From assembly GCA_948567375.1 (NCBI GenBank), contig OX419757.1:47182001-47246000 (forward strand): a stretch of DNA of 64,000 bases, read 5' to 3'. The DNA is from Lunularia cruciata (taxonomy: Eukaryota > Streptophyta > Marchantiopsida > Lunulariales > Lunulariaceae). Of this stretch, positions 31,653 through 45,000 are shown one piece after another. How positions within the stretch are numbered: position 1 is the first letter of the stretch; each line of letters starts with the position of its first letter. Under the pieces are notes generated by a model. It was given only the letters and a program-made list of their open reading frames with translations, had not been told where the DNA came from and made no database searches. The position numbers were made by a program, and so were the translations under genes.

Positions 31653-34600
31653 ATTTTGATTCCTTGGTTGCAACAACTTGGTCTCAACCTTGACTTTCAC
31701 AAAACCTGCCCACACATTACACATGGGTGGAGGAGCCGGCACAAATAATTATTGATGTCATCTAATAAAGACCACTTGGCACTATAAATAGAGAAAGATT
31801 ACAACAAAATGGTGGTTGCTTTTTATTATTGCCAAATTGGACATCATATATTCTTGAATGTCTATTCAAGAATGGACTGCCTTGACAAATCATCCAAATG
31901 GACTTCGTGGAGTACAATGATCAAGGAAACAAAAAATCTCAATAGGAGAATTCAAACCATCTATTGAGAACTTGATTAGTTCCTATGGGATTGAAGGCTC
32001 AATCTATATAAGTTTAGTTCACTTGCAAAGTATGATATCTGATTATGATTTTAGAATTTTGGTTGATTTTGGAAGTTCAAAGAATTACATGTCCATGCAA
32101 GTAGTAAAGAAATTGAGTATTCTTATCAAGAGTAATTAGAAGTAGATTGATTATGGCAGAGTAGAAAAATTCTACATTTTGTATCTCACATCCTATTATA
32201 TTCAAGATTGGGAAAGAGTATTTTGAGTGTATGAAGTCCATAGTGGTCCCACTACACTATGATGTCATTCTAGGTTTGCCTTGACTTGAACATCATAAGG
32301 GTTCAAATTGACCTAATGTTAAATGCAAGTACAATACCAAGATAAGAATTGCAAATTAGATTGTCTAGTACCTTTGAGTAAAACACTTAATAATAGTCAA
32401 TCCCAAGATGGGAAATTTTTTCAATAAAGTAGCCACAGAACAAGCTTTGGAAGAAGATATTACTATTTTTGCAATGTGGATCAAATTGATTCCACATGGA
32501 GAACATGATGAAGACCATAAGCCTTATCAAGCAATGTTTGATCAAATAATTCAAGAGTTTGCAAATATGTTTCCAAATGATCTACCAAAGGGATACATTC
32601 TAATCATAGTATGCATTTCAAGATTGAGTTATTGTAAGAAAGTACTCTAATGAGTAGACCAATCTATTGGCTCTCACCAATGAGCTTTGAATAACATTGA
32701 TAGAGTTGTTGGAGAAGGATTTCATATGACATAGTACATCTCCTTGGGAAGCACCAATACTATTTGTCTCATAGAAGAATATAGGACTTCACTTTTATAT
32801 TGATTACCGTGGCCTCAATAAAAAAACAATGAAGAATGCATATCCTTTGCCTTGAACTGATGAACTACTAGATTAATTGAGTGGAGCACAATACTTTTCC
32901 AAGTTGGATCTCCAAAGTGGCTATTGGAGAATTTTCATTGATAGAGAAGATGTACAAAAGACTACCTTTTGCACAAGGTATGGGCATTTTGAGTAGAGAG
33001 TTCTACCTTTTGGGCTTACTAATGCTCCAATAGTCTTCATAGATAATATGTATTGGGTGTTTGATGGGCTATTAAATTGGTACATGGAGGTGTTCTTGGA
33101 TGATATTTAATCATAGAAAGATGGAGGTAAAATACACAAATCACGTGCAAGAAGTTCTAAGACAATTACATCAATGGAAGTTTTACTACAAGAAGTCAAA
33201 GTGTGCCTTTTGGTAGAAAGAAATTACCTTCTTGGTCATAAGATCTAATCAAAGGGGATCAAGATAGAAGAGGATAAAATCAAGGCCATTATTGATTAGA
33301 TTACTCCAAAGGATTCCATAAAGGTGTGGGTATTTAATAGATTGACAAGTTTTTACCCACAATTCATTCACTAGTATGCTCATGTGGCTTCACCATTGAC
33401 CTACCTCTTGGAGAAGATCTTAAGCTTTTAGTGGACCACCTAGCACAAAGAAACTTTCCAGAAGTTGAAACATATGGTGTCTTCAAGATCCATTCTTCAA
33501 CCATATGATCCTCAAGTACCTTTTGTGGTTGATTTTGATACTTCTAACTTTGCCAGTAGACTTATGTTGCAATAGGAATTTCTAGATGGGTTACATCTCA
33601 TTGTCGTCATATCTCCTTGACTAAACACCATATAAAAGAATAACCTTGCTCAATATCAAGACCAACCAGTGATTGTATGGAGGTATTATCTCTTGAGAAA
33701 CAAGTGATCATGCAAAAAATCACAAATCTTTGTTGCAAATATTACATTTGGAGTACATGAAGAGTCAACATCATTGATGGGAAAAAAAATTATAGTTGTT
33801 TGAACTCAAACTTGAGTACAAACCCGATAGGTTCCATGTCATTCCGAATGCCCTATCATGATGACCTGATTTGAAGTCTCTTCCTCTCATCATGGTGGCA
33901 ATTATGATGGTGTCAATCAACTCAAAAGTCCAAATCAAGTTTAGGACTGCTTTACAACAAGACTCCTTTCAAATGATACATGTTCATCTTGCAACACATG
34001 ATAAGGAATACAACACCTTCTCCTTCAAGGAGAGCCTTCTATTCTATGAGAACAGGATCTATGTTCAAGCAAAGGATAATCATGACTTATTTGCCTTCAA
34101 GAAGTCCATGACTTACTAATTACTAGTCACATGAGTGTGCACAAGACCTTGGATACTCTACAATGCCAATGGTGGTGACACAACATGGCATGAGATGTTC
34201 AAGAGTTTGTCCAATCTTGTGAGAGCTACCAATGCAACAAGGCAAACAATCAAAAACAAAGTGGATGCATTCAACCACTTCCTATCCCATCTACTCAATG
34301 TGGACACATGAGCTTAGATCTCATCACATCCTTGCCAAAGACAAAGCAAGGTCATATAGCTATTGTGGTGTTTGTCAATAAGCTTAGTAAGGAAACCCAT
34401 TTGGCACCAACTTGAGATACAATGGATGCTCTAACTTTTGCCTAGATCTACTTTGACAATGTCTTCAAGCATCATATGATGCCTTGTGTAGTAATCTCTA
34501 ACCATGATCCGTGATTCATCAAAAAAAATTAGCAAGCGCTCTTCCAACTACTTTATACCAAACTTACTTTGTCTACGGCCTTTCATCCTCAAATTGATAG

Positions 34601-35400
34601 ACAAACCAAATGTGAAAATTGCACCTTGGAGTATATGCTTTGTGCTTTTGTCAACATTCACCATACTAACTAGGATGAATGTCATATAGTTGTTGAGTTT
34701 ATCTATAATAATTCCAAGCAGACACGATTGGATTCTTTCCCTTCTTCCTTAATTTTAGCCAAGACTGACTTGTTCTAGATTCCCTTCTTACTCCTCCTTC
34801 CTCTCATGTCCTCCATACTTCTACCTTCTTGACCATAATATCCCAATGCCTATAACAAGCCAAATCTCATCTTCTTGTTGCTCAAAATCATCAAGAACAA
34901 TACGTGGACTAACATCATCATGATCTCACCTTTCAACTTGATGATAAGATCATGCTTTCTTCTAGTAACATACTCCTCCCATTTGATAGCCAAGTTTGTA
35001 AACTTGCTCCTAATTGGATAGGTCTATTTGATGTCACTTAAATCATCTCTCTTGTTGCTTATCAACTTGCCTTGCCTTGTCATATGCAAATCCACCTTTT
35101 CTTTCATATTTCCAAGTTGAAACTTTTTGTTTCTAATCCATCTTCTTTTTCCTCTTGTATCCAATCCCCTCCTCTTGTCTCTATCAATAATCATGAAGAG
35201 TATAAAGTTGATTGTATCCTCGCATGTCACCACATTCAACATGGCTACCAATAACATATTGAGTAAAAAGTCCTTTGGAAAGGATATCCCCTTCATGATG
35301 CTACTTGGGAGCCTCTTTCTCATCTCCAAAATGCACAAACAACCATCCAAGAGTTTGAAGCTTCTATGGTGATGAGGATATCATCAACAAGCAATGGGAT
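31653..35400 (+). pseudogene. D1 gag end and pol, with chromodomain
   Basis: The frame fragments run in order. A gag CCHC knuckle (CFYYCQIGHH) lies near 31,815. Protease ILVDFGSSKNYM is near 32,050, with D-F-G. RT at about 32,560-33,280 has VFLDDI near 33,090. RNase H spans about 33,480-33,850. Integrase follows with LDLITSLPKTKQGH near 34,315 and a poorly kept second Asp motif. A chromodomain at about 35,180-35,370 has EEYKVDCILAC and KGYPLHDATWEP. Stops and frameshifts are frequent, and the longest open piece is about 100 codons. D1 therefore belongs to a chromovirus lineage distinct from C and E. Confidence 0.78.
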
Positions 35401-35404
35401 AATA

Positions 35405-35847
35405 TGTAACATATAGAGTTTACAAACAAGTTAGTGTAGATTGATGAAATAGAAACTAAGCTTAATTAGCCAAGAATTATAAGAGTATTCTAGAAGTATC
35501 TAGGAAGCTACTTGGTACTTTCCAAGTATTGAGAAATGTGCATGCCAAGTGGTGACTTCTAAGGGGAAGCTTCTTGGGAAGCTTTCCGACTAGCTTAGCT
35601 TGCACGCCAAGTAGAAGGCTTCTAGAAAGAAGTTTCTTGAGAAGCTTCCTAGTTAGCTTAGCTTGCGCTCTAGAAAGATAGCTTTTAGGAAAAAATTTGA
35701 GAAGTTTCTCAAGACTCTTTTATGCTGCTCTATAAATACCAAAGCCCAAGCTCATGCTAGACATATGGAGTTTCCCTCATTCAAGAGTCACAATATGTCT
35801 TTCACTTTGATTTTCTATTCTCCTATTTCTATCCTTGGTCTTTTATA
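35405..35847 (+). repeat. 3' LTR of D1
   Basis: It starts TGTAACATATAGAGTTTAC and ends TTGGTCTTTTATA. It keeps the likely promoter TATA box CTCTATAAATACC at about 35,729 that the 5' LTR has lost. Compared with the 5' LTR it lacks the 63-bp duplication. Confidence 0.78.
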
Positions 35848-36347
35848 ATATACCTAAGATGATATTGTAACGAGCTAACCATATTACTTGCCACTCAATT
35901 TCTTGTTGATACTCTCCTACAAAGAATGCTACCTTTTTAGATAACAACTCAATCCTCTCTATCTGACTATTTTGTAACTCTACTTCTTCATTCTCATCCG
36001 TATCTACTTTTGTCCCCAACCTTATTGCAATACAGTGAGGCAAGAAATTTTATATTGCTCTAGGTCTATCAATACTCTCACTTGATTGTCTTCTAGAACT
36101 CCATTTACAACAATCAATTATGTGTTTATCTTCCTCAAACTTTGCATACTTGTCTTCTTTCTCCTCCTACTTTTACTCTTCTCTATTGAGTTAGTAAGGC
36201 TACAAGGTAAATTTACTAGCAATCTTTGTTATCATATGTGATTTCACATCCTCCTCTTCAATTTGCTTCTCCATGTTGTTCAAAGGTTGCTTGTATGGAG
36301 CACAAGGCTTTTTACAAAGACAAACACAACAATTGATGGCTATGTGA
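35848..36347 (-). pseudogene. Element E protease and gag end
   Basis: On the minus strand, AIRLGTKVD, EEVELQNSQIERIELL and VGEYQQEIEWQVIWL match the protease region of element C. Toward 36,340 it reaches the second half of the CCHC knuckle (a CCVCLCK-like reading), which element B has split. The right-hand edge is the B target duplication TGTGA (36,343-36,347). Confidence 0.72.
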
Positions 36348-39300
36348 TGTGACAACCCGGCAAATATCACTTTTGCAATAATCAGGTAAGTAAAGTTTGT
36401 TCCCACATAGATACTGGTCAGAATGTCCAAATACAAAGTCAAATGACACAATGTAGTTCTTCTTGATTTTTTCTTTAATCTCTCAGGTGGCACTTACACC
36501 CAAAAGAGAGTAAAAAGCATTGACTCGCAGTCTTGTCCCAAATTAACACTTCTTAATCACAACTCCATGAAATCTTTCCAAAGAATCTTGATAGTGATGA
36601 TTCAGGCTCTCCCAAAAATGGCACTTCACTGCAAAATGACTTTGCCTTAGAATTGTCTTCCACCCTCCCATTGAAAGCACAACTTCCTCAATCAAAATTG
36701 CTTCACATCAACTCTGTGCTACACTCACAATTGTAGAATACTACCAACACTACAATTCCTCTTAGATCTGTCAAGGCATTGCTTCAATTGCACTTTACTC
36801 AAGATCAAACACACAGAATGAAGATCAAGGCTGCGGAATCTAAGATCCAACAAGCACACTGATTTGCACTTCAAATTTCTCCACACACTCACAAACATAG
36901 ACAAAAAATTGATACTTAGAATTAAGCTCAAACAACGAGCATTGCTTCACAACACTTTGCTTTATCTATTCTCATAAATTATGAGCATTGAACAACATAT
37001 GACTGCAAATGCCACCTTTAAATAGTGAAGCAAACAATAGTTACTAACAACTATACCATTCTACAACAACTTTCCTTACCTATAGATCCAAATGACAATG
37101 CACCACTTCATATTTGCCTCTTCAAATCTCAAAATTATTTTTACTCCAATCTGATGTCTACTTCTTTCTCAGCTTCCAATCCCAAAGTAACTTCACACAC
37201 TACTCTATCCTTGGGTTTCATAACTAATAATTCCTCTACCAATTCTAACATTTCTCCTTTCTGATCTACAATTCCACTAGTGGGTAATCTATCTAACTCT
37301 TTATCTCCCAACCCACTCTTCTCTAACATCTCTGATGATAATTCCAAAGATATTTGTACTCATACGTCATCTACTTCGGGTTTCCCTCTCACATCTTCCC
37401 AAAGTTTGTCTATCTCTAGCTTCACTAAATCTAATCTAATTGTGATATTATCTTCTACTTCTAATATCTTCCTATCGACACAAATTCTGAGACTAATAAG
37501 CAAGGCATTCAAATCTTTATCCTTTGCATTTCTCCTCCTTGTTTCGTGCACCAGCAACTTCAACTCATGTTGTCTCATTTCTTCAATTCGCACGTTGGCT
37601 TTTGTACTCAGCATTGCGTTCATCTTCATCACAATCTCCTTCAATGGCTCAAGTCTCATTCTTCTCTCACGTTCTCGATCTGCAAGCCAGTCTTCTTTGT
37701 ACATTGTCAATTCTGCCTCAAACTCGGCTTCACCATTCCCTTCTCCTTCTCCTTTTGCACTATCTTCTCCTTCTCCTTCTGCACTCTCTCAATCTTTCTT
37801 CTTCTCTATATCTCACCGTTAACTCCCTTTGCTAGATTTGCTTCTTCTCTTCCACACTCTCCAGCATCCTATCAAGCTCTTGCTCCTTCTTTGCTACCCT
37901 TGCCATAGCATGAATAATCTCAAGTCTTGAATCAACAAACTGTTATTTCAAGATCTCATTCTCCGCTACTTGTCTTTCTCTTGCTATGTCATTCTGCTCT
38001 ATTATCTTGTCTCTACTCCCCACTTCCTTCTTGAAGTTCTCAATTACTTGATTCTGTACTATTGCATCTACTCGTAGTACTTCCTCTCTTCCTCACCTTG
38101 GATTACACTCTTCTTCAATTCCGGGTTCTCTTCTTCTAATCTCGCTAACACTTGCAACACAATCTTCACCTCCAAACACTTTGACTGCATTTCCTTCTTC
38201 TTGTGCTCCAACTTTACTAATAATGGGCACACAATCTCCCACAAATACTCCACTCCTTCACTCGGGGTTACCTCAACTTGCAGACTTGGCTCCTTCTTTG
38301 TCTCTTCTTCTCTTGATACTCGTCTTCTCAACCGTAATCGCCTTATAGGAATAGATTTCTTGCTCCCTAAACTTCCACTCTCCACTTCTCTTACCTTACT
38401 TGGTCTTGCTTCATACTTTGCCTTCCTTCTAGAGCAGATTCCTCTCTAAATAGTCACCCTCTTCTCCTCCTACTCTGAAACCTTGTCTTCGGTTCTCGGG
38501 TCACCTCCTTCTTCCATCTCCATCTTTACTTCCTCTGCTTTGGGTACCGACTACATCTCCATTCCATCATCGCTGTTGCTACTTGTGTCCCCACTTTGTA
38601 GCGTGAACTCAGGTTATTCCTCCTTCTCCGAGTCTTCTTCTTTCCACTCGGCCTTTCCTTCTGACTCTTTGCCCGATGATGCAATTACCACTAGATCTTT
38701 CCTTGGGTTCACCTTTCTAGCTTTCCGAGGTCTTGCCACCACTGCTTCTTCTTCTTCTCCTTGTCAACTTTGCTTCTTCAACTTTGGAGTGTTCACCTTC
38801 ACCTGCATGCTTTGCCCCATCTGTGCGTTATACTCGTCGCTGCTCTTGATTTGCAAAATGTACTACTGTTCCTCTACTCCACATCTCTTCTCAAATTGGG
38901 ATGGAAGTGTGACACCATCTTGTGTCTCTCCGCCACATTGAGCAAGTTCAGCCCCATATAGAAATGGGCTGCAAATGGCACAATGTAATGCAGAGGCGTC
39001 TTGTCTCAAAAAATTCCACACCATCTGTCTTGCACGTTGGTGAAAAAATTTTGCCCAATTGATTGGCTCTCTTGCAAACATCTTGTGGAAGAACACCTCT
39101 TGATGTTTCATCACGTAGGTCATTCTCTCTGGCTTCAAGATCACCATTAGTGCACCTACAACACCTCTCCTCATAGGATCTTTATAGCTTTCCACTTTAT
39201 AGCCATTCTTTGTGCGCTTTGAAGAGAAGGCATCTCTCACTTCTTGGATTTCTTCAGCTTCTTCTCCCTTCCCCAAGAACGTGGCACCATGCTCTGCACC

Positions 39301-40134
39301 TGCCTCTCTTCCGAGTACTAATCTCCAATCCGACTCTATCCATCAAGTTGGATTTCCTCTCTTCCCTTCTCCCTTGGGGCCATTGAGACATCTACTCTCA
39401 ATGATCTTAGTCATGAAACTTGGAAAACTAACATTCCAGTTCTATGCAAAGAATGTGATCCGAAGCCGGCTCAAGAGCTTGATTATTATGATCACATTTA
39501 ACCTCCAAATTGCATGATTTCTCATTGCAAATTCAGAGTTCTTCTTTCCACCTCCCATCCTTCTCTCTTCCACTCTAGGTTGGGAGCTATTCTTTCTATT
39601 GATTCCTAGACTAAGTCCCTTGACTTCCTCTTGACACACCAATGCGTCTTTGACTACACTTCCCTTCCCACAATCTCCCGCAAGAAGACTTCTTAATGGT
39701 GATGGAAAATTACTTATCATCGTTTCATCTCTAGCCCAAATGTTATAGTGGCACGCCTTCTCCGTCTTTCTTCACTTGAAGTTTCTACCAAGAAATCACA
39801 CCTCTTGCATGCTCTTGTCACTGTCAATTTTCCCTCATGTGTATGACTGCTATTTTTGGGAGCGGTACCTTCTTGAATATCTCACCCCAAAGGAGAGTTG
39901 TTACACTGTCCTCACCTTGGGTTGAGCACTCCCAAGACAAAGTCTCCTTACTTTGGGTTGTATGTTGACAAGGCAATTCAAAGTACCTCGTCTTCTGACA
40001 CAAAGTCATTTTACCTTGGGTTACAACCCAAGGACTCTTTCTTTGCCTTCTTGTGCCATACAAGCACAATTTGTCTTCTTTTGTATACTTCTTCTTCAAA
40101 AATAAGAAAAAAAAACAAAAATGTGTGTACCATA
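36348..40134 (-). mobile_element. Element B: unclassified 3.8-kb mobile element
   Basis: The host (element E gag knuckle) resumes exactly on either side, with TGTGA (36,343-36,347) and TGTGC (40,135-40,139) as a 5-bp target duplication. Ends read TGTGACAACCC on the left and TGTGTACCATA on the right (A has ACCACA there), so TG...CA-like termini are plausible. I found no LTRs: the first and last 400 bp do not match. One protein frame of about 860 codons (39,720-37,141) fills most of it. A 5-bp duplication suits an LTR-type integrase acting in trans, but the class is unresolved. Confidence 0.7.
37141..39720 (-). pseudogene. Element B protein, homologue of the element A protein
   Basis: Open pieces at 39,720-39,442, 39,276-38,863, 38,385-38,068, 37,710-37,360 and 37,347-37,141 are all in one frame, totalling 860 codons. 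They correspond segment by segment to the element A protein: SNFPSPLRSLLAGD start, KRTKNGYKVESYKDP, YVMKHQEVFFHKMF and EPINWAKF. The C-terminal part is charged coiled coil (DWLADRERERRMRLEPLKEI). Retained frame in two separately decayed copies supports a genuine protein of the element. Function unknown. Confidence 0.65.
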
Positions 40135-41368
40135 TGTGCACAACTTGACCACAATAACAACATCATTTTTTTTCTTGATCCCCTTTCCCTTATGGAACTC
40201 CATCTCTCCTTTATTCAACCCGTCCTTGTTCTTCTTGGAACGATTGTGCTCTTTGGTCTTGGAACCAAATGCTGCACAATTCCATAAGAACTTGCCTACC
40301 AAAATGGGATGTCTCAGCTTGATAGTGTTGTGTTGGGGCTACTCCTTCACCTCTTCCAAGCGTCCATGCTATTTCCATGAGTGCAAGCAATGGCTTGAAA
40401 GATAGTGCAACGTTTTGTAATATTATCTCTTGGAAAATTTGCTCCTTTAAATCCCATTTGAAATTATCAAGACCTTCTACTAAATTCATATCAGTTATCA
40501 TGATGTGTCCATTGAGAAATACCTCCATATACTCTTGTATGTTATTCTTTTGCTTCAACTCCCATAGTTGGGTTTGGGCCATTTGCACAAAATCCACAGA
40601 TTGGAAATTCTTTAACATCACTTCTTGCATTGCTGCCCAAGTGATCTTTCTTCCTTCTACCAAAAATGATCATTCCCAAACATTGTACCATGTGATGGTT
40701 TTATTGATCAAGTACCCACATGCATACAGAATGATCAGTGATCTCAATTTTGAATAATCAAAAGTATAAATTCATTCTTGAAATCTAATTTCCCACTACT
40801 CCCATGGAACATTGTCCTTTGTAATGCTTAATGTTCACATCTTCTTCATCCGTAATAACAATGTGGCTTCATTATTGACCAAAGTTGGTGTCATTGGCAT
40901 GAGTGACTCTTTAGGTACTTTGGCTATTGGTATTGGGTTTTGGAATGGTTCACCTTCTTGCGTTACTTGCTCATTCTTGAAGGTACATACTTGAATTTGC
41001 AATGCCTCCATTGTCATCTTGATCTTGTGAAACTTGTTCAACATCACTCATATCAAATCTTGCAACTATGATTCCATAATTGTACACAGGGCAAACATTC
41101 AATTGCTACTTCATACTTCAATAGAAGTTAATATGATTGCTCAAGAGGAGGCATAGATTATTGGAACTAGCATTAGGACCTTAGAGGCTATCACTTGTTG
41201 ATGATATTTCTCATCAACATTATGGACTATGAAATCCATAAATATCACTTTTGGTCTAATCACATAACGGATTTCCACTTGCATATTGAAAGGGAGAAGA
41301 ATTGGTATATTTAGATCTATTACATCATAATAGTATATAGATTATCAAATCCTACTCTTTATCATATA
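40135..41368 (-). pseudogene. Element E gag
   Basis: On the minus strand it parallels element C gag. It has TMEALQIQVCTFKNEQVTQE (N-terminal helix), NNEATLLLRM, VEGRKITWAAMQEVMLKNF, LKQKNNIQEYMEVFL and the first half of a zinc knuckle at 40,140. The upstream part (41,070-41,368) matches the C leader around 12,060-12,360. The right edge is the ATATA duplication next to D2. Confidence 0.75.
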
Positions 41369-41838
41369 TGTAATAATACAAAATTTACCAACAAGTTAGT
41401 CAAGACAAACAAAGTAGCAAATAAGCCAAATAGCTAAGAATTATAAGAATACTCTAGAATCATCTAGGAGCTACTTGGTACCTTCCAAATATTGGGTAAT
41501 ATGCATGCCAAGTGGTGATTTCTAGAAGGAATCTTCTTGGCTAGCTTAGCTTGCACATCAAGTAAGTGGCTTTTAGAAGGAATTTTATTGGAAAATTTCC
41601 CAACTAGCTTAGCTTGCATGCCAAGTAGGTGGCTTCTAAAAGGAAGCTTCTTGGTTAGCTTGGCTTGAACTCTAAGAAAGAGGTTTTTAGGAAGCTTCTC
41701 AAGAGCCTTGTGTGCTTCACTATAAATACCAAAGCCTAAGCTTATGTTGGGCATTTGGAGTTTCTCTCATTCAAGAGTCCCAATGTGTTCTTCCACTTTG
41801 TTCTTCCATTTTACTATTTCTCTCCTTGGTCTTTTATA
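41369..41838 (+). repeat. 5' LTR of D2
   Basis: It starts TGTAATAATACAAAATTTACC and ends TTGGTCTTTTATA. It contains D-family AGCTTAGCTTGC units and a TATA box CACTATAAATACC at about 41,728. Confidence 0.82.
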
Positions 41839-41839
41839 T

Positions 41840-41851
41840 TGGTATCAGAGC
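41840..41851 (+). promoter_or_regulatory. Primer binding site of D2
   Basis: TGGTATCAGAGC follows the 5' LTR by one base. This is a perfect tRNA-Met-type primer site. Confidence 0.85.
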
Positions 41852-42059
41852 AAGAACGGGATAGATGAAATTTTTGGACTACCAAATCTATTTCTGCCAA
41901 ACCATTAGGATTTTTGTGTCCATGTATTACCCAAACATCATTTTATGCAATTCATTATCTCATGCTTTGGGTAGAATTTTTTGATTACAATCACCTTGTC
42001 CCATGAATCCTTGGTACTTTGGATTGTAATTTATGGAGAATAGTGGACGTGTTGCATCT

Positions 42060-45000
42060 ACATGTTAACTTAGATAAATTGTAGGTAGTTTGATAGTTTG
42101 ATAGCCATGGCAGCAATGCTCAAAGTTATCATTACCATGCAATAAAAAATTGAACATCTTACACAATTGTTAGAAGAATGAGACCATCAACAACAAGAGC
42201 ATGTAGAGAGAACAACATTTTGAGAAGGGGAAGAGCAGATCTGATTTCCAAAAACCAATGTATTTGAAGGCAAGAATCTCCCAAGCGTGGTGGAGAATTT
42301 TATATTTGACTATGACCATTATTTTGAAGCTACAAATCTTCAAGATGAACGGAGATAGATTCTCTTGGCATTGAGCCAATTTGATGGAGTGGCAAAACTA
42401 TAATGGCAATTTTGAGTGGAGTGAACCAAATGATAATTTTTTATAGTAATCTTGACATGGGAAGAATTCAAAGGTATAATAATTGGGCAATTCCAAGCTA
42501 TAAATGCTACACAAGCCGCACAAGATAGGTTAGAAAAAATTGGAGCAAATTGGTTTTGTAAGAAATTATATCATTCAATTCTAAAACACCATAATGCAAA
42601 TTTTAGATATACTAGAAGGTGAAACTTTAGATCAATTTGTGAGGGATTTAAAGTCCTGCACCATATTAGAAATGACCATGTGTGAGCTCAAACACTTGGA
42701 AGAAGCCATGTTGTTGGCTGAGCACTTTGATTCTTTGGTTACGATAACTTGGTCTTGACCTTGATCTTCATAAAACCTATCAACACATAATACACGGGTG
42801 GAGGAGCCGGCACCCATGGATATTGATCCAACCCAATAGCGATCACTTGGCACAATAGATAGGAAAAGACTACAACAAAATGGTGGTTTCTTTTATTGTG
42901 TCCAAATTAGATATCACATTGCTAAATGTCCACTCAAGAATAGACAACCTTAACAAATTGTCCAAATGGAGTTTGTGGAGCATGATGAAGGAAACAAAGA
43001 ATCCCAATAGGAGAAGTCAAGCAATCTACTGGGAATTTGATTAGTTCTAATAGGATTGAAGGCTTGACCTATGCAATTTTCATGCAGTTGCAAGGTATGC
43101 TATTTGATCATAGTTGTAGGATTTTGGTTGATTTTGGAAGTTTAGAGAATTGAATGTCCATGCAATTAGCAAAAGAATTAAGTATGCTTACCAAGCCAAT
43201 AATTAGAAGTAGATTGATGATGATGGATGGTAAAAATAATTCTATATTTTGTATATCACATCTTATTACATTCAAGATTAGAAAAGAGTATTTAGAGTAT
43301 ATGAAATTTGTAATGGCACCTTTACACTATGATTTCATTCTAGATTTGCCTTGGCTTGAATGCATAAGGCTCAATTTGATTGGACCTAACAAAAAATTCT
43401 AATACAACACCAAGGTAAAAATTACCAATTAGGTTGTTTGGCACCTTTCAATAAGACATCTAAGAATAATTAATCCCAAGATGTGAAGTTTGTAAGTAAA
43501 GCAGCCATAAAGCAAGCTTTGGAGGACGATAAATCTATTTTGCGGTGTAGATAAGTAGATTACACATGGAGAATCTGATGAGAGCTAAAAGCCTCATGAA
43601 GCAATGGTTGATCAAATAGTTCAAGAGTTTATAGATGTGTTTCCAAATGATCTTTTGAAGGGACTACCTTTTGATTGTGATATGCACTTCAAGATTGAAT
43701 TACTGCAATGAAGTACTCCAATGAGTAGACCAATCTATTAGTTCTCACCAAAGGAGTTGGACAAGCTTTAACAAACATTGACATAGTTATTGGAGAAGGA
43801 TTTTATACAACATAGTACATCTCCTTGAGAAGCACCAATACTATTTGTTGCAAAGAAGGATAGAGGATTTTGCTTTTGTATTGATTATCATGACCTCAAT
43901 AAATAAATAAATAATGAAGAATGCATATCCTTTGCATTAAATCTATAATTTGCTAGATCAATTGAGTAGAGCACAATACTTCTCTAAGTTAGATCTCCAA
44001 AGTGGCTATTGGTATATTCTTGTTGATAGAGAGGATGTGCAAAAGACTACCTTTCACACAAGGTATGACATTTTGAAGAGGTCTACCTTTTGGGTTCACT
44101 AATGCTCCCATAGTCTTCATGGATCAGATGCATTAAGTGTTGGATGGGCTATTGGATCAATACGTGGTGGTGTTCTTAGATGATGTTTTGATTTATAGCA
44201 AAATTTAGGTTTAACACACAAAATCACGTGGGAGAGTTCCTAAGACAACTATGTCAATTAAGTTTAACTACAAGAAGTCAAAGTGTACCTTTTGGCAAAA
44301 AGAAGTTACCATCTTGGGTCATAAGATCTCATCAAAGAGGATCAAGATGGAGGAGGAGAAAATCAAGTTATTGATTAGCCTACTCCAAAGGATACCATAG
44401 AAGTGTGGGTATTTAATGGATTGGCAAGTTTTTACCAATGATTTGTCCGCATGCTCATGTAACCGCACCATTGATTGACCTCTTAGAGAAGACCTCAAGC
44501 TTTTAGTGGACCACCAAGCATGAAGAAGATTCTAAAAGTTGAAACATATGGTGTTTTCAAGACCTATTCTTCAACCATATGATCCTCAACTACCTTGTGT
44601 GGTTGATTTTGATGCTTCTAACTTTGCCATTGGAGCTATATTGCAACAAGAATTTCCAAATGGGATACATCCTATTGCCTTTGTGTCTTGCTGACTAAAC
44701 ACCACAAAAAAGAATTACTCTGCTCAAGATCAAGAAAAACTAGCAATTGTATATGCCACCGAGGTATAGAGGTATTATCTCTTGGAGAAACAAGTGATCA
44801 TGCAAACCAATCACAAATCCTTGTTGCAAATATTACATCTAGAGCACATGAAGAGTTGACATTATCAATGGGAGGAACAACTTCAAGTATTTGACCTCAA
44901 CTTGAGTACAAAGCTGATAGGTTCAATGTCATCCCTAATGTCCTATAATGATGAATTGATTTGAAGTCTCTTTCTCTCATCACGGTGGCAATTATGATAA

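Larger units (their letters stand above)
3749..35847 (+). mobile_element. Element D1: Ty3/gypsy chromovirus interrupted by copy 2
   Basis: The 5' LTR is at 3749-4226, followed by primer site TGGTATCAAAGC at 4228 and gag up to 5130. A 26.5-kb insertion (copy 2) follows. The element resumes at 31,653 with the gag zinc knuckle, protease, RT, RNase H, integrase and chromodomain, and ends with the 3' LTR at 35,405-35,847. The uninterrupted equivalent in D2 (about 42,640-42,760) runs straight across the breakpoint, which proves the two halves are one element. The outer target duplication is eroded (about GACAT / AATAT). Many stops make it non-coding. Confidence 0.82.
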
